Source: Gammaproteobacteria bacterium (lineage in GTDB: Bacteria > Pseudomonadota > Gammaproteobacteria > Ga0077554 > Ga007554). From it: a stretch of 64,000 bases of DNA. The stretch is from NCBI GenBank assembly GCA_021731145.1, contig JAKFXX010000002.1:62001-126000 (forward strand). The letters run 5' to 3'. Numbering within the stretch: the stretch's first letter is position 1; each line of letters opens with the position of its first letter. This document shows positions 33,950-43,414 of the stretch, one piece after another. Position numbers and translations under genes: made by a program. A model generated the notes under the pieces. The model was given only the letters and a program-made list of their open reading frames with translations. It did not search any database and was not told the origin of the DNA.

Positions 33950-34900
33950 TCACCGCGCTTCCTTCGCGCAACGCACACCAACGTCGCTGTAAGTATTGTT
34001 AGGTTCAAGAATGCCGCGATACGCTGTGCGCTGGAACAGGCTCAGGGCGTAATGGCCTTGACCACCTGAACCCGCACCCCTTACAACTTTATACTTCTCA
34101 CCAAATTCCTTGGCTTTGAAGACGGCGCCGGGATACGCCTTGTACCAGTCCGCCACCCACTCCCTGACATTACCGCCCATATCGTAAACATCATACGGAG
34201 ATTTATCGGTTTTGTAGGAGCCCACTGGCGCGGCGCCGTATTCCCATGATTCTTCACCGGTGTTGGAAAGGCCCGCCTTCCACTCCTCGCCCCACGGAAA
34301 TTCCTGGCCATGCTCGCCACGTGCGGCCTTTTCCCATTCCGCCTCGCTGGGCAGACGCTTGCCCAGCCATTTGCAGTAAGCACTGGCGTCCTGCCAGGAC
34401 ACATAAGTCACGGGCAGTTTGTCGATAGCCTGAAACTTCTTTTCGATTTCCTTCAGCAAGTCTTCCTTGCTCATGGCACGGGTGTCCATATCCAGGTGAA
34501 AAACCTTGACCGCCGTTTTTCTTAACTGCTCCACATCCAGTTCTTGAAGTTTCTCCTTCTTCATGCTGATGATGTAACCCGTCTCCATCCAGTGATCCGG
34601 CGGCGGGGCGTTGTTCTTGGCCATGAACTCCTTGTACTGTGCGTTGGTGACTTCATATTTATCGATCAGGAACGCCTTGAGATTGACTTTGCGCTCGGGA
34701 TGTTCGTCCTGATACCAGGGTTTGGTGGCACCAAATTCGCCCGCTTTCTTGGAGCGATCCACCTTGTTGCTGCCCATGACAAACTCACCAGCAGGCACTT
34801 TTACCATCTCAGCATCATGCGTCGCCGCAGCCATTGTCGCGCCGGGTAAAAACAGCGCTGCGAGTACCACGATTTTTTTTAGTTGCACACCTGCTTTCAT
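33950..34900 (-). CDS. Formylglycine-generating-enzyme-like (SUMF1) protein lacking the active-site cysteines
   Basis: ATG 34900 (GAGGG upstream) starts a signal peptide (LKKIVVLAALFLPGATMAAATH). The mature part is an FGE/SUMF1 domain: VKVPAGEFVMGSN, FLIDKYEVTNAQYKEFM, VTYVSWQDASAYCKWLGKRLPSEAEWEKAARG and DMGGNVREWVADW. The position of the two catalytic cysteines of true FGEs reads GAGSGGQGHYALSLFQRTAYRG, without a cysteine pair, so it is probably not a sulfatase activator. An insertion near residues 120-160 is charged and helical. It follows the paralogous 34917-36023 gene by 16 bases. Confidence 0.85.
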   Translation of the reverse strand: MKAGVQLKKIVVLAALFLPGATMAAATHDAEMVKVPAGEFVMGSNKVDRSKKAGEFGATKPWYQDEHPERKVNLKAFLIDKYEVTNAQYKEFMAKNNAPPPDHWMETGYIISMKKEKLQELDVEQLRKTAVKVFHLDMDTRAMSKEDLLKEIEKKFQAIDKLPVTYVSWQDASAYCKWLGKRLPSEAEWEKAARGEHGQEFPWGEEWKAGLSNTGEESWEYGAAPVGSYKTDKSPYDVYDMGGNVREWVADWYKAYPGAVFKAKEFGEKYKVVRGAGSGGQGHYALSLFQRTAYRGILEPNNTYSDVGVRCAKEAR

Positions 34901-34916
34901 TAAACCCTCCCCCACA

Positions 34917-36023
34917 TCATTGAAGTAGCGCCACTGCTGGTTTTGCATCTTTGGCGCATCTGAATCCGAAACTCTTGTTTTTGGTATTCCTCAAAAAAAA
35001 GGAGCGGTTGTACACGGGCGCGGAGATGCCGCACTTATAGAACGAACAATCCCACCATGAGCCGCCTTTCAGTGTCTTGTACTTTTCCCCGTAATTTTCC
35101 GTCGGCTTGGTATTCCCCGGATAGGCCTGATACCAGGAGTCCGTCCATTCCCACACATTACCGGACATATCATGGACACCATAAGGGCTGACACCGCCCG
35201 CAAAAGCACCTGCCGGCGTGGTATCGCCCTCAAGCTTTAATGTTTTCCACCGCACCGGGCTGTTTACCTTGTCTATATCAAAAACATTGCCCCACGGATA
35301 AGTTCTGCCGTCCGTGCCGCGCGCCGCCTTCTCCCATTCCTGATCGGTGGGCAGGCGCTTACCCGCCCATTCGCAATACGCCTTGGCATCGTACCAGGTG
35401 ACGAAAACAACCGGGTGATCCGCCTTGCCAGATGGGAACGTCCTGTTTTCAAAATGATCGGGGGATTTGCGATGGGTGGCGGCTATAAATTGCCCGTATT
35501 GGAGGTTGGTGACTTCATATTTGTCGATATAAAAATCGCCCAAGGACATGGTGTGCTGCGGGCCTTCGTCGGACAAGCGCTGGTTCGAACCCCGGATAAA
35601 CTCGCCTGCGGAGATCAGCGCCATCTCATTCGGTGCCGCGCCTATCCGGGTCTGCTCATAATACATGGGCACACTCATGCCCGGCCCCTGGCCTTCCGCC
35701 TTAGGAAAGGATTGCTCTTCCTGCTGTGGTTCGGGGAGTATTTCCAAGGCGGGCTCCGTCTTGGACTGAAACGTGCGCCGTGCGGTCTTTTGCAGACCAC
35801 CCGGCAGTCCCTCGCTATGGCACGACATACACTCGTTGGTGTATACCGTTCGGGAAACAGGGTGCTCCTTATCCTGATGACATTGCGCGCACTCTCCTGG
35901 CCGTAGCTGGGGCATCACACTGGCCACCCGGCGCGACTGGGCAGCAGCAACACCGCCGATGACCACCAGCAATACTGTCAAAAGAAAACCATGAAGAAAC
36001 CACATGTACTTGGCATGCAACAT
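34917..36023 (-). CDS. FGE/SUMF1 protein with two N-terminal haem-c sites
   Basis: ATG 36023 gives an uncleaved or cleaved N-terminal helix (FLHGFLLTVLLVVIGGVAAAQ), then two haem-c motifs, CAQCH and CMSCH, in residues 45-70. A linker and then an FGE domain follow: ALISAGEFIRGSN, FYIDKYEVTNLQYGQFI, VTWYDAKAYCEWAGKRLPTDQEWEKAARG and DMSGNVWEWTDSW. Its GGSWWDCSFYKCG has two cysteines spaced C-x4-C, as in the active site of human FGE. It may be an active oxidase with an added electron-transfer module. No sulfatase gene lies nearby. The fusion is unusual. Confidence 0.85.
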   Translation of the reverse strand: MLHAKYMWFLHGFLLTVLLVVIGGVAAAQSRRVASVMPQLRPGECAQCHQDKEHPVSRTVYTNECMSCHSEGLPGGLQKTARRTFQSKTEPALEILPEPQQEEQSFPKAEGQGPGMSVPMYYEQTRIGAAPNEMALISAGEFIRGSNQRLSDEGPQHTMSLGDFYIDKYEVTNLQYGQFIAATHRKSPDHFENRTFPSGKADHPVVFVTWYDAKAYCEWAGKRLPTDQEWEKAARGTDGRTYPWGNVFDIDKVNSPVRWKTLKLEGDTTPAGAFAGGVSPYGVHDMSGNVWEWTDSWYQAYPGNTKPTENYGEKYKTLKGGSWWDCSFYKCGISAPVYNRSFFLRNTKNKSFGFRCAKDAKPAVALLQ

Positions 36024-36491
36024 ACGACCCCACCTTCTCCCCAACTGTACGCCTCTTGCCGTAGCATTCCAGTCAACTATAAACAACCAAGCATAAAGCA
36101 TCCAACCAAGCCTTGCCTACTGGAAAATTCCTACAAAACAGAGCGGATGAATGCCTCATTCAAAAGCCCGCAGCTATATGACTGATACCAGCCCTACATG
36201 CCCTTGATTTCGTGATATTACGACCAGCCATTATCCACGGACGCCAAAATTCATTAGCTTTTTCTAAAGCTCTTGTGTATAGTGCGCTTCGTGCCGTAAC
36301 AAACGGACACTCCTCGTCTCTGACCTCTCCGCTGTCTAGTGCAGCATCATATTGGTTGGCGACGTTTCAGCAACCAGGCGGTCGCCACCAGCCACAGCGG
36401 TACCCGCCCTGCCAGATGTATTTTTTTATCTGGCCATATAAATTCATTCATCAATAATTTCCGTTCTGTGGCGGCGGAAGAGGGTATTACT
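36024..36491. other. Divergent region and long leader of rhlE
   Basis: No gene was recognised. A TATAGT box near 36281-36286 could begin the rhlE transcript, giving a leader of about 200 bases. It holds a hairpin, GCCAGAT-N10-ATCTGGC (36411-36434), with a T-rich loop. Long structured leaders precede many cold-induced DEAD-box helicase genes, but this is inference. Confidence 0.4.
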
Positions 36492-37991
36492 TTGTCTTTC
36501 CAAGAACTTAATTTAAGCTCCGACCTTATGCGCGCCATTGAGGCGAGCGGCTACACCACCCCTACCGAAATCCAGCGCCAGGCTATTCCTGTCGCCATTG
36601 CAGGCAGTGACCTGATGGCTTCGGCCCAGACCGGCACCGGCAAAACAGCATCCTTTGTGTTGCCCGCCCTGCAAAAACTACAGGAACCCTCCAAGGTTCA
36701 AGGCCGTGGGCCGCGCGTGCTGATCCTTACCCCGACCCGCGAGCTGGCTGCGCAGATCCAGGAGTCCATCAAGCGTTATGCACGCTTCACGAAACTGAGT
36801 TCCGGCTCCATCGTGGGTGGCGCGCCCTACCCTGTCCAGGAGCGCCTGCTGCGCTCTCCCCTTGATCTGCTGGTCGCCACACCAGGCCGCCTGATTGATC
36901 ACATGGAGCGCGGACGGGTGGATTTCTCCCGCCTGGAAATGCTGGTGCTGGACGAAGCGGACCGCATGCTGGATATGGGTTTCATCGAGCCTGTTGAACG
37001 CATCAGCGCGGCCACGCCTGCCTCACGCCAAATCCTGCTGTTTTCCGCAACGTTCGAAGGCAATGTGGAAAAGCTGGCGCGCACCCTGCTCAAGGATCCT
37101 GTCCGTATCCAGATCGCAGGCTCGAAAGAAAAACACACGCAGATCGAACAGCGGGTTCATCAGGCTGACGACTACAAACATAAACATCTGTTGCTGAGCC
37201 ATGTGCTGAACTCCCAGGATCTCAGCCAGGCCATCGTTTTCACCTCTACCAAGCGCGGCGCCGATGAGCTGGCCGGTGAGCTGAACGACCAGGGCCACGC
37301 CTGTGCAGCATTGCATGGCGACATGAAGCAGGGCGCCCGCAACCGCACTGTGCAGCGCATGCGCCGTGGCGATGTGAAAGTTCTGGTCGCCACCGACGTG
37401 GCGGCACGCGGACTGGACATCACCGGCATCACGCACGTCATCAACTTTGACCTGCCGATGGTGGCTGAAGATTACGTGCATCGCATCGGCCGTACCGGCC
37501 GTGCCGGCGCCTTTGGTGTGGCGGTTTCGCTGATCGGCCCACAGGATTGGGGCAAGCTGGCGCAAATCGAGCGCCTCACCGGGCATCGCCTGGAGCGCAG
37601 CGTTCTACCAGGCCTGGAGCCGACCCGTTCGGAGCCTAGAGGCGGTGCGGGTGGCGACAAGCCCCGTGGCGGCCGTCCGGGCTTCGCACGCAATGGCGCC
37701 GGTGCTGGCGCAGCGCGTCCCCGTTCGTCATCCTCGGCCCCTCGCTCACCGTCCTCCGCCCCTCGCGGCGGGCAATCCCGTGGCCAGGGCGAAGGCTTTA
37801 GCCAGCCTTATGCACAACAGCGTGCAAAAAGCACCGGGTACGGAAACAGCAACGGCAACAGCAGCGGCAATGCAAACGGGAACACGCGCTCCAACGATAA
37901 CGGCGCACCCCGTCATAAGACATTGGGCGACCGCCCAAAAATCTCCTTTGCAGCGCGCCCGCAGAAAAGGCCCGCACCGCGAAGCTTCTGA
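36492..37991 (+). CDS. rhlE: DEAD-box RNA helicase, RhlE type
   Basis: The helicase core has all motifs: Q motif (YTTPTEIQRQAIPVAI), Walker A (AQTGTGKT), PTRELA, TPGR, DEAD (VLDEADRML), SAT (FSATF), VATDVAARGLDI and HRIGRTGRAG. The C-terminal 120 residues are Gly/Arg/Ser/Asn-rich and disordered. The TTG start at 36492 is supported by AGAGGG 7 bases upstream and by the typical RhlE opening LSFQELNLSSDLMRAIEASG. It acts in RNA degradation, ribosome assembly or cold adaptation. It ends before an intrinsic terminator. Confidence 0.93.
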   Translation: MSFQELNLSSDLMRAIEASGYTTPTEIQRQAIPVAIAGSDLMASAQTGTGKTASFVLPALQKLQEPSKVQGRGPRVLILTPTRELAAQIQESIKRYARFTKLSSGSIVGGAPYPVQERLLRSPLDLLVATPGRLIDHMERGRVDFSRLEMLVLDEADRMLDMGFIEPVERISAATPASRQILLFSATFEGNVEKLARTLLKDPVRIQIAGSKEKHTQIEQRVHQADDYKHKHLLLSHVLNSQDLSQAIVFTSTKRGADELAGELNDQGHACAALHGDMKQGARNRTVQRMRRGDVKVLVATDVAARGLDITGITHVINFDLPMVAEDYVHRIGRTGRAGAFGVAVSLIGPQDWGKLAQIERLTGHRLERSVLPGLEPTRSEPRGGAGGDKPRGGRPGFARNGAGAGAARPRSSSSAPRSPSSAPRGGQSRGQGEGFSQPYAQQRAKSTGYGNSNGNSSGNANGNTRSNDNGAPRHKTLGDRPKISFAARPQKRPAPRSF

Positions 37992-38032
37992 TAGCTATAA
38001 CCTTCTGAAAACCCTTGAGGATTTCAGGTGAA

Positions 38033-38062
38033 AGGGGCGGGTATATACCCGCCCCTTTTTTT
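38033..38062 (+). terminator. Intrinsic terminator after rhlE
   Basis: AGGGGCGGGTAT pairs with ATACCCGCCCCT without a loop of more than a few bases, followed by TTTTTT. It lies about 40 bases after the rhlE stop. Confidence 0.92.
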
Positions 38063-38068
38063 GTCCTT

Positions 38069-38235
38069 AGAAACCGTTCACGATCTCGCTGAAGGGCGCA
38101 TCGCGGCGTTGCCATAATATACAAAGGCGGGTTCAAAATGCGGGGCCGTGAAACGGCAGACTCCGTGTAAACTCCGCTTTTTCGCCCGTTTCCGCCTAGC
38201 GCTGCATCCCTTGATCGAGATCGTGAACGGTTTCT
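38069..38235. repeat. MITE-like element with 20-bp inverted ends
   Basis: The ends AGAAACCGTTCACGATCTCG (38069-38088) and CGAGATCGTGAACGGTTTCT (38216-38235) are perfect complements and enclose about 127 bases without a coding gene. Imperfect pairing continues inward. The right end touches the midA stop codon (38235-38237). No transposase is present. A target duplication is not clear. Confidence 0.75.
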
Positions 38236-39524
38236 TACAACCGCCCGCGCTGATCCTGGAACGAAAAACCGGCAAGTGGCATGTCGATGCCGCGTGTCAG
38301 CGCAATCACCTTGAACAATTCGCCCATCTCGCTGGGCAGGGTCAGCTTCTTTACCTGCTGCGTCAACTGAAGGTGTTGGCGCGTGTCATCGGGATTGGAT
38401 GCTGCGGCCATCTCCATCAGACCGCTTCCCAGCAAAAAATAGGCCTGGGTAGCATACCCCGCCACGGCAAGACCCGCCTCCACAGCGGCCTCGGCCACCG
38501 CCGTGAAATCGACATGCGCAGTGATATCCTGCAAGCCTGTATGTATCAACGGGTCAGGGTGGGCGCGGTGGCGGTAGTGGCACATCAGCGTGCCACCAGC
38601 GCGCTCCGGGTGGTAATACTCGCGGCGCGGAAAACCGTAGTCGATGATCAGCACCAGCCCCCGCTCCAGCATTGCGGCGATACTGCGCACCCAATCCTCG
38701 GCGGCAAGGTTGATTTCCGAGGTGTAGCCGGGAGACGAATCGCCCAGCTCATCCACGATGACCGCAATCCGCCCCCCCAGACGCGGATCGCTCAACGGCC
38801 CGCTGCGCCAGGCGAAGCGATCATCCTCCCAGGCCACATAGAGTTCTTGCGGCCCCTCATCCTCGATGCGGAACAGATGCACAGGCATGGCATCGAGCAG
38901 CTCATTAGCCAATACTACGCCCTTAAATCCACTTTCGGGCAGACGATCCAGCCAGCGGACCCGCTCCACAAGGTGCGGAATGCGCCGCTCCAGCGTTTCC
39001 TTCTGGCGCTGCCGCAGATCCGCGCTCACATCGAGGATAAAATAATGATCAGGCAGACAACAGAGAGCCTCCATCTCAGCCAGCACATCCGCCGCCATCA
39101 CCCCCGAACCCGCACCGACCTCCAGGATATCGCCGCCCCCCAAGCCAGCCAGCACCTGGCAACACTGGCGCGCCACGCAGCGCGAAAACAGCGGCGAGAT
39201 CTCCGGTGCAGTTACAAAATCTCCCGCCTCGCCGAACTTGTGCGCCCCGGCGCTGTAATAGCCCAAACCGGGCGCATACAGCGCCAAAGCCATGTAACGG
39301 GCAAAGGTAATGTCTACGCCGCCAGCCTTGATCTCATCACGGATCAGGACGTGCAGCCGATCGCTATGGGCCTGCGCGGCGGCGGCTTCTGAGCATCCTT
39401 GCGACGCACAGGGATGTGCAAGTGTCGTGGGAGGCCGGATGCCGTAAGCGACCGCCCGCAGCATTTGTGCATCCTGCACGGCAGCATCCGGCGGGGGCAG
39501 GTTGTTAAAATCCGGAAAAGTCAT
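38235..39524 (-). CDS. midA: Class I SAM-dependent methyltransferase, MidA/NDUFAF7 family
   Basis: The MidA family (mitochondrial NDUFAF7) methylates an arginine in complex I. The sequence has the SAM motif GGGDILEVGAGSGVMAADVLAEM, the lead FARYMALALYAPGLGYYSAGAHKFGEAGDFVTAPEISPLF, and the C-terminal DYGFPRREYYHPERAGGTLMCHYRHR. Near residues 12-45 it carries an apparent in-frame insertion (AQMLRAVAYGIRPPTTLAHP) that interrupts the usual N-terminus. The start at 39524 is weakly supported. The stop lies at the end of a MITE-like element. Confidence 0.9.
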   Translation of the reverse strand: MTFPDFNNLPPPDAAVQDAQMLRAVAYGIRPPTTLAHPCASQGCSEAAAAQAHSDRLHVLIRDEIKAGGVDITFARYMALALYAPGLGYYSAGAHKFGEAGDFVTAPEISPLFSRCVARQCCQVLAGLGGGDILEVGAGSGVMAADVLAEMEALCCLPDHYFILDVSADLRQRQKETLERRIPHLVERVRWLDRLPESGFKGVVLANELLDAMPVHLFRIEDEGPQELYVAWEDDRFAWRSGPLSDPRLGGRIAVIVDELGDSSPGYTSEINLAAEDWVRSIAAMLERGLVLIIDYGFPRREYYHPERAGGTLMCHYRHRAHPDPLIHTGLQDITAHVDFTAVAEAAVEAGLAVAGYATQAYFLLGSGLMEMAAASNPDDTRQHLQLTQQVKKLTLPSEMGELFKVIALTRGIDMPLAGFSFQDQRGRL

Positions 39525-39686
39525 AACATGCCCTGGCATTTTTTCTGCGTGACACGGTGCGTACATTGCGCCCTTCATGGGTATAACGCATCTTTGCCAT
39601 GGCTAGCGATACACCTCGCGGCGATTGCCGACTCGCACCACAAGGGTTATCAATACACCGTCTCGTATGTCGCAAATCACCCGGAC

Positions 39687-39920
39687 TCAGCGTTCTCCCT
39701 TACTTTGCTCAAGATGCTGCTTGCTGCAAAAGTAATGATCGTTATCGCGTACCGCTTCGATTTTGGGGATATGCAGGCCACATTGCTCGCAACGCACCAT
39801 GTCACCAGGCTCAGGTGGAATGCGGGATGATGTTTTGGAAGGACGGTTGAGATAGCGTTTGACTATGCGAAAGATCAGCCAAATCGCCACCGCCAGTAGA
39901 ATGACGCGGAGAAGGTTCAT
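39687..39920 (-). CDS. PP0621-family small protein with a zinc-ribbon-like end
   Basis: The 77-residue protein has an N-terminal membrane helix (LLRVILLAVAIWLIFRIV) and a cytoplasmic tail with MVRCEQCGLHIP and HYFCSKQHLE, a CxxC-x-CxxH-like set of metal ligands. This matches the PP0621 family of small proteins in gamma- and betaproteobacteria. Its function is unknown. It lies between midA and tRNA-Pro, on the same strand as both. Confidence 0.85.
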   Translation of the reverse strand: MNLLRVILLAVAIWLIFRIVKRYLNRPSKTSSRIPPEPGDMVRCEQCGLHIPKIEAVRDNDHYFCSKQHLEQSKGER

Positions 39921-39935
39921 ACGGTACCGACTTAG

Positions 39936-40012
39936 TGGTCGGGGTGAGAGGATTCGAACCTCCGGCCCCTAGCTCCCGAAGCTAGTGCTCTACCAGGCTG
40001 AGCTACACCCCG
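39936..40012 (-). tRNA. tRNA-Pro (anticodon CGG)
   Basis: The 77-nt minus-strand sequence folds as a tRNA: acceptor CGGGGTG with CACCCCG, D-arm GTAGCTCAGCCTGGTAGAGC, anticodon stem CTAGC/GCTAG around the loop TTCGGGA (anticodon CGG), TFC-arm GGTTCGAATCC, and an encoded CCA tail. It reads CCG codons for proline. Confidence 0.97.
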
Positions 40013-40047
40013 TCATCAACTTAACCAGGATTTATGAAACATTCGGG

Positions 40048-41016
40048 TTAATAACTGCGGTTCACAGAAAATTCCGCCAATGCGTACAACGCATCCCGGT
40101 AAGGAGAATCGGGAATCACCGAGAGCGCCTCGGCGGCCTTGCGGGCCTCCGCTTGCGCAGAGCGCGCAGTGTACGCGATAGCGCCGGTAGATTCAATGGC
40201 CTGCGTAACCGCAACGATATTTTCCCGGCCACCGTTTTCGATGGCATGGCGAATGATGGCCGCCTCATCCGCTGTACCGGCGCGCATGGCATGGATCAGC
40301 GGCAGGGTGGGCTTGCCTTCGGCGAGATCATCACCCACATTTTTGCCCATCTCTTGCGATGAGGCGCTGTAATCCAGCACGTCGTCGATAAGCTGAAAAG
40401 CCGTGCCCAGATGCATCCCATAGGCGGCCATGGCACGCTCCTCCTCCTCCGGGCGCCCGCTTAGCACTGCGCCAAGCCGTGCCGAAGCCTCGAACAGCTT
40501 GGCCGTTTTGCAATGGATTACGTTGAGATAGCGCTCTTCGGTAGTATCGGCATCGTGGCAGTTAAGCAACTGCATCACCTCACCTTCGGCAATGGTATTG
40601 GTGGCATGGGCCAGAATCTCCATGACCCGCATGCTGCGCACGTCCACCATCATCTCGAAGGACCGGGAATACAGGAAATCGCCCACCAGCACGCTGGCCT
40701 CGTTGCCCCATATGGCATTGGCGGTATCCCTGCCCCTGCGCAACTCCGAGCCGTCCACCACATCGTCATGCAGCAGCGTGGCGGTATGGATAAACTCAAT
40801 GACTGCGGCAAGATCGACATGATGCGCCCCGCCGTAATTGAAGGCGCGCGCGCTCAACAACACCAGTTTCGGGCGCAGGCGCTTGCCGCCGCTGTTGATG
40901 ATGTAATGCCCAAGCTGGTTAATAAGTACAACGTCTGAATGCAACCGCTTGCGGATCAACGCGTCAACGGCACGCAGGTCGTCCTCAATCAGGGCACTTA
41001 CGGTTTCGAGGCTCAT
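40048..41016 (-). CDS. ispB: Polyprenyl diphosphate synthase (octaprenyl type)
   Basis: It elongates farnesyl diphosphate to the long side chain of ubiquinone. The two aspartate-rich motifs LLHDDVVDGSELRRGRDTAN and QLIDDVLDYSA are present, with GGKRLRPKLVLL near the N-terminus. From ATG 41016, which follows AAGG by 5 bases, the protein is 322 residues, the usual IspB length. It is divergent from rplU, as in E. coli. Confidence 0.93.
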   Translation of the reverse strand: MSLETVSALIEDDLRAVDALIRKRLHSDVVLINQLGHYIINSGGKRLRPKLVLLSARAFNYGGAHHVDLAAVIEFIHTATLLHDDVVDGSELRRGRDTANAIWGNEASVLVGDFLYSRSFEMMVDVRSMRVMEILAHATNTIAEGEVMQLLNCHDADTTEERYLNVIHCKTAKLFEASARLGAVLSGRPEEEERAMAAYGMHLGTAFQLIDDVLDYSASSQEMGKNVGDDLAEGKPTLPLIHAMRAGTADEAAIIRHAIENGGRENIVAVTQAIESTGAIAYTARSAQAEARKAAEALSVIPDSPYRDALYALAEFSVNRSY

Positions 41017-41136
41017 CATTGCCTTGTTATAATGGTAATGGGTAGTGTTTTTGGCGAGTTCTGGCATGCTGCCATTGTAGAAGCTATAAACGACGCCTTA
41101 CAAGGGCTAGTTCATGGTTTGTTTCAGCATTATTGT

Positions 41137-41165
41137 TTGACCTTTTCCCCGCCGGGCGTTAGAAT
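41137..41165 (+). promoter_or_regulatory. Promoter of rplU-rpmA
   Basis: TTGACC and TAGAAT are separated by 17 bases, a near-consensus sigma-70 promoter. Transcription would start near 41172 and give a leader of about 75 bases before rplU. Confidence 0.75.
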
Positions 41166-41246
41166 TCCCTTTTTACCAAAGCCCGAAGGCGAAAAACCGT
41201 TTGCGCCGGGGCTTGGTTACGAAGCAAGAATTTGGAGAAAAGAATT

Positions 41247-41561
41247 ATGTACGCGGTGATTGTAAGCGGCGGAAAGCAGTACCGGGTTGCCGAAGGCGAC
41301 GTGCTGAAGGTTGAGACACTGGCGGCGGAAGAAGGCGCCTCGCTCGACTTTGATCAGGTGTTGATGGTCGCCAATGGTGACGACATCAAAATCGGCGCTC
41401 CTTATGTTGCAGGCGGCAAGGTAACAGCCACCGTCAAATCACACGGGCGTGGCGAGAAAATCAAAATCGTCAAAATGCGTCGCCGCAAGCATTACCGCAA
41501 CATAACCGGGCACCGCCAGAATTACACGGAATTGCAGATCACCGGCATCAGCGCTGGTTAA
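41247..41561 (+). CDS. rplU: 50S ribosomal protein L21
   Basis: [23 protein letters not shown] is the conserved opening of L21, and [26 protein letters not shown] the conserved C-terminal block. The protein has 104 residues. ATG 41247 follows GGAG by 9 bases. It lies before rpmA, the normal ribosomal pair. Confidence 0.97.
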   Translation: MYAVIVSGGKQYRVAEGDVLKVETLAAEEGASLDFDQVLMVANGDDIKIGAPYVAGGKVTATVKSHGRGEKIKIVKMRRRKHYRNITGHRQNYTELQITGISAG

Positions 41562-41600
41562 GCTCCTAAAATCATCACACGTTATTGAGGTCATACACAA

Positions 41601-41858
41601 ATGGCACATAAAAAGGCAGGCGGCTCTACTCGCAACGGCCGTGATTCAGAATCAAAACGTCTTGGCGTCAAATGCTTTGGCAGCGAGCGCGTACTGGCCG
41701 GCAACATCATTGTCAGACAGCGCGGCACACACTTTAACCCTGGCGTAAATGTTGGCTGCGGCCGCGACCACACCCTGTTCGCCAAAGCGGCGGGCACCGT
41801 GGTATTCGCAACCAAAGGGCCTAACAGTCGCAGGGTTGTAAGCGTTATTCCTGATTAA
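41601..41858 (+). CDS. rpmA: 50S ribosomal protein L27
   Basis: [24 protein letters not shown] is the conserved N-terminus, with [28 protein letters not shown] following. At 85 residues it is typical. It forms rplU-rpmA, with obgE downstream after a terminator. Confidence 0.97.
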   Translation: MAHKKAGGSTRNGRDSESKRLGVKCFGSERVLAGNIIVRQRGTHFNPGVNVGCGRDHTLFAKAAGTVVFATKGPNSRRVVSVIPD

Positions 41859-41887
41859 AAAGCGGCTTAGTACAGCGCCCCGCAAAA

Positions 41888-41913
41888 AGCCCCGTCCCAG
41901 CACGGGGTTTTTT
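41888..41913 (+). terminator. Intrinsic terminator after rpmA
   Basis: CCCCGT pairs with ACGGGG around a 6-nt loop, followed by six T residues. It lies about 30 bases after rpmA and may reduce transcription into obgE. Confidence 0.85.
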
Positions 41914-41954
41914 GTTGCACAGATTGATATCCTCGCAATTTGCCGCCACTATAA

Positions 41955-43121
<1,167 letters not shown>

Positions 43122-43199
43122 CAAGAGTACAGAATTGGCTTGGGCGATTATGGAGCGCCTGGAGGATAGAAAAACAGGGGGAACCTCACAGCTGGCGTG

Positions 43200-43365
43200 T
43201 GATGGTCTAATAATTTTGGACAGTCTTCTGAAGAGTCACACTATTACTACAGACGAGCCAGAAGGAATTACCATGCCACAACACAAACAGCACACCCCGC
43301 ATTCAAGCTGGTCGAAAAGCGTAAGGGTAAATATGTGATCAGTGAGATCAGCGTGGCCAAGTAGC
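43200..43365 (+). pseudogene. Possible insertion-sequence remnant
   Basis: The stretch starts TGGTCTAATAATTTTGGACAG, which resembles a terminal inverted repeat of an IS3-like element. It is followed by a short start (MPQHKQHTP) that shifts frame into AFKLVEKRKGKYVISEISVAK, then stop. This could be the opening of an IS3-type orfA. The match is from memory and weak; no other part of an element remains. Confidence 0.25.
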
Positions 43366-43380
43366 CCGTTGTTCAGTGTC

Positions 43381-43410
43381 GCTGTCGCCAGCTTGCAGGC
43401 TGGCGACAGC
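43381..43410 (-). terminator. Hairpin downstream of cusA
   Basis: GCTGTCGCCAGC and GCTGGCGACAGC are perfect 12-bp arms with a 6-nt loop, just past the cusA stop. There is no T-run, so intrinsic termination is uncertain; it may stabilise the 3' end. Confidence 0.55.
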
Positions 43411-43414
43411 TGCA

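Noticed and set aside
38148-39392. A 414-codon plus-strand frame inside midA
   Set aside because: It is antisense to a conserved methyltransferase and has no recognisable features.
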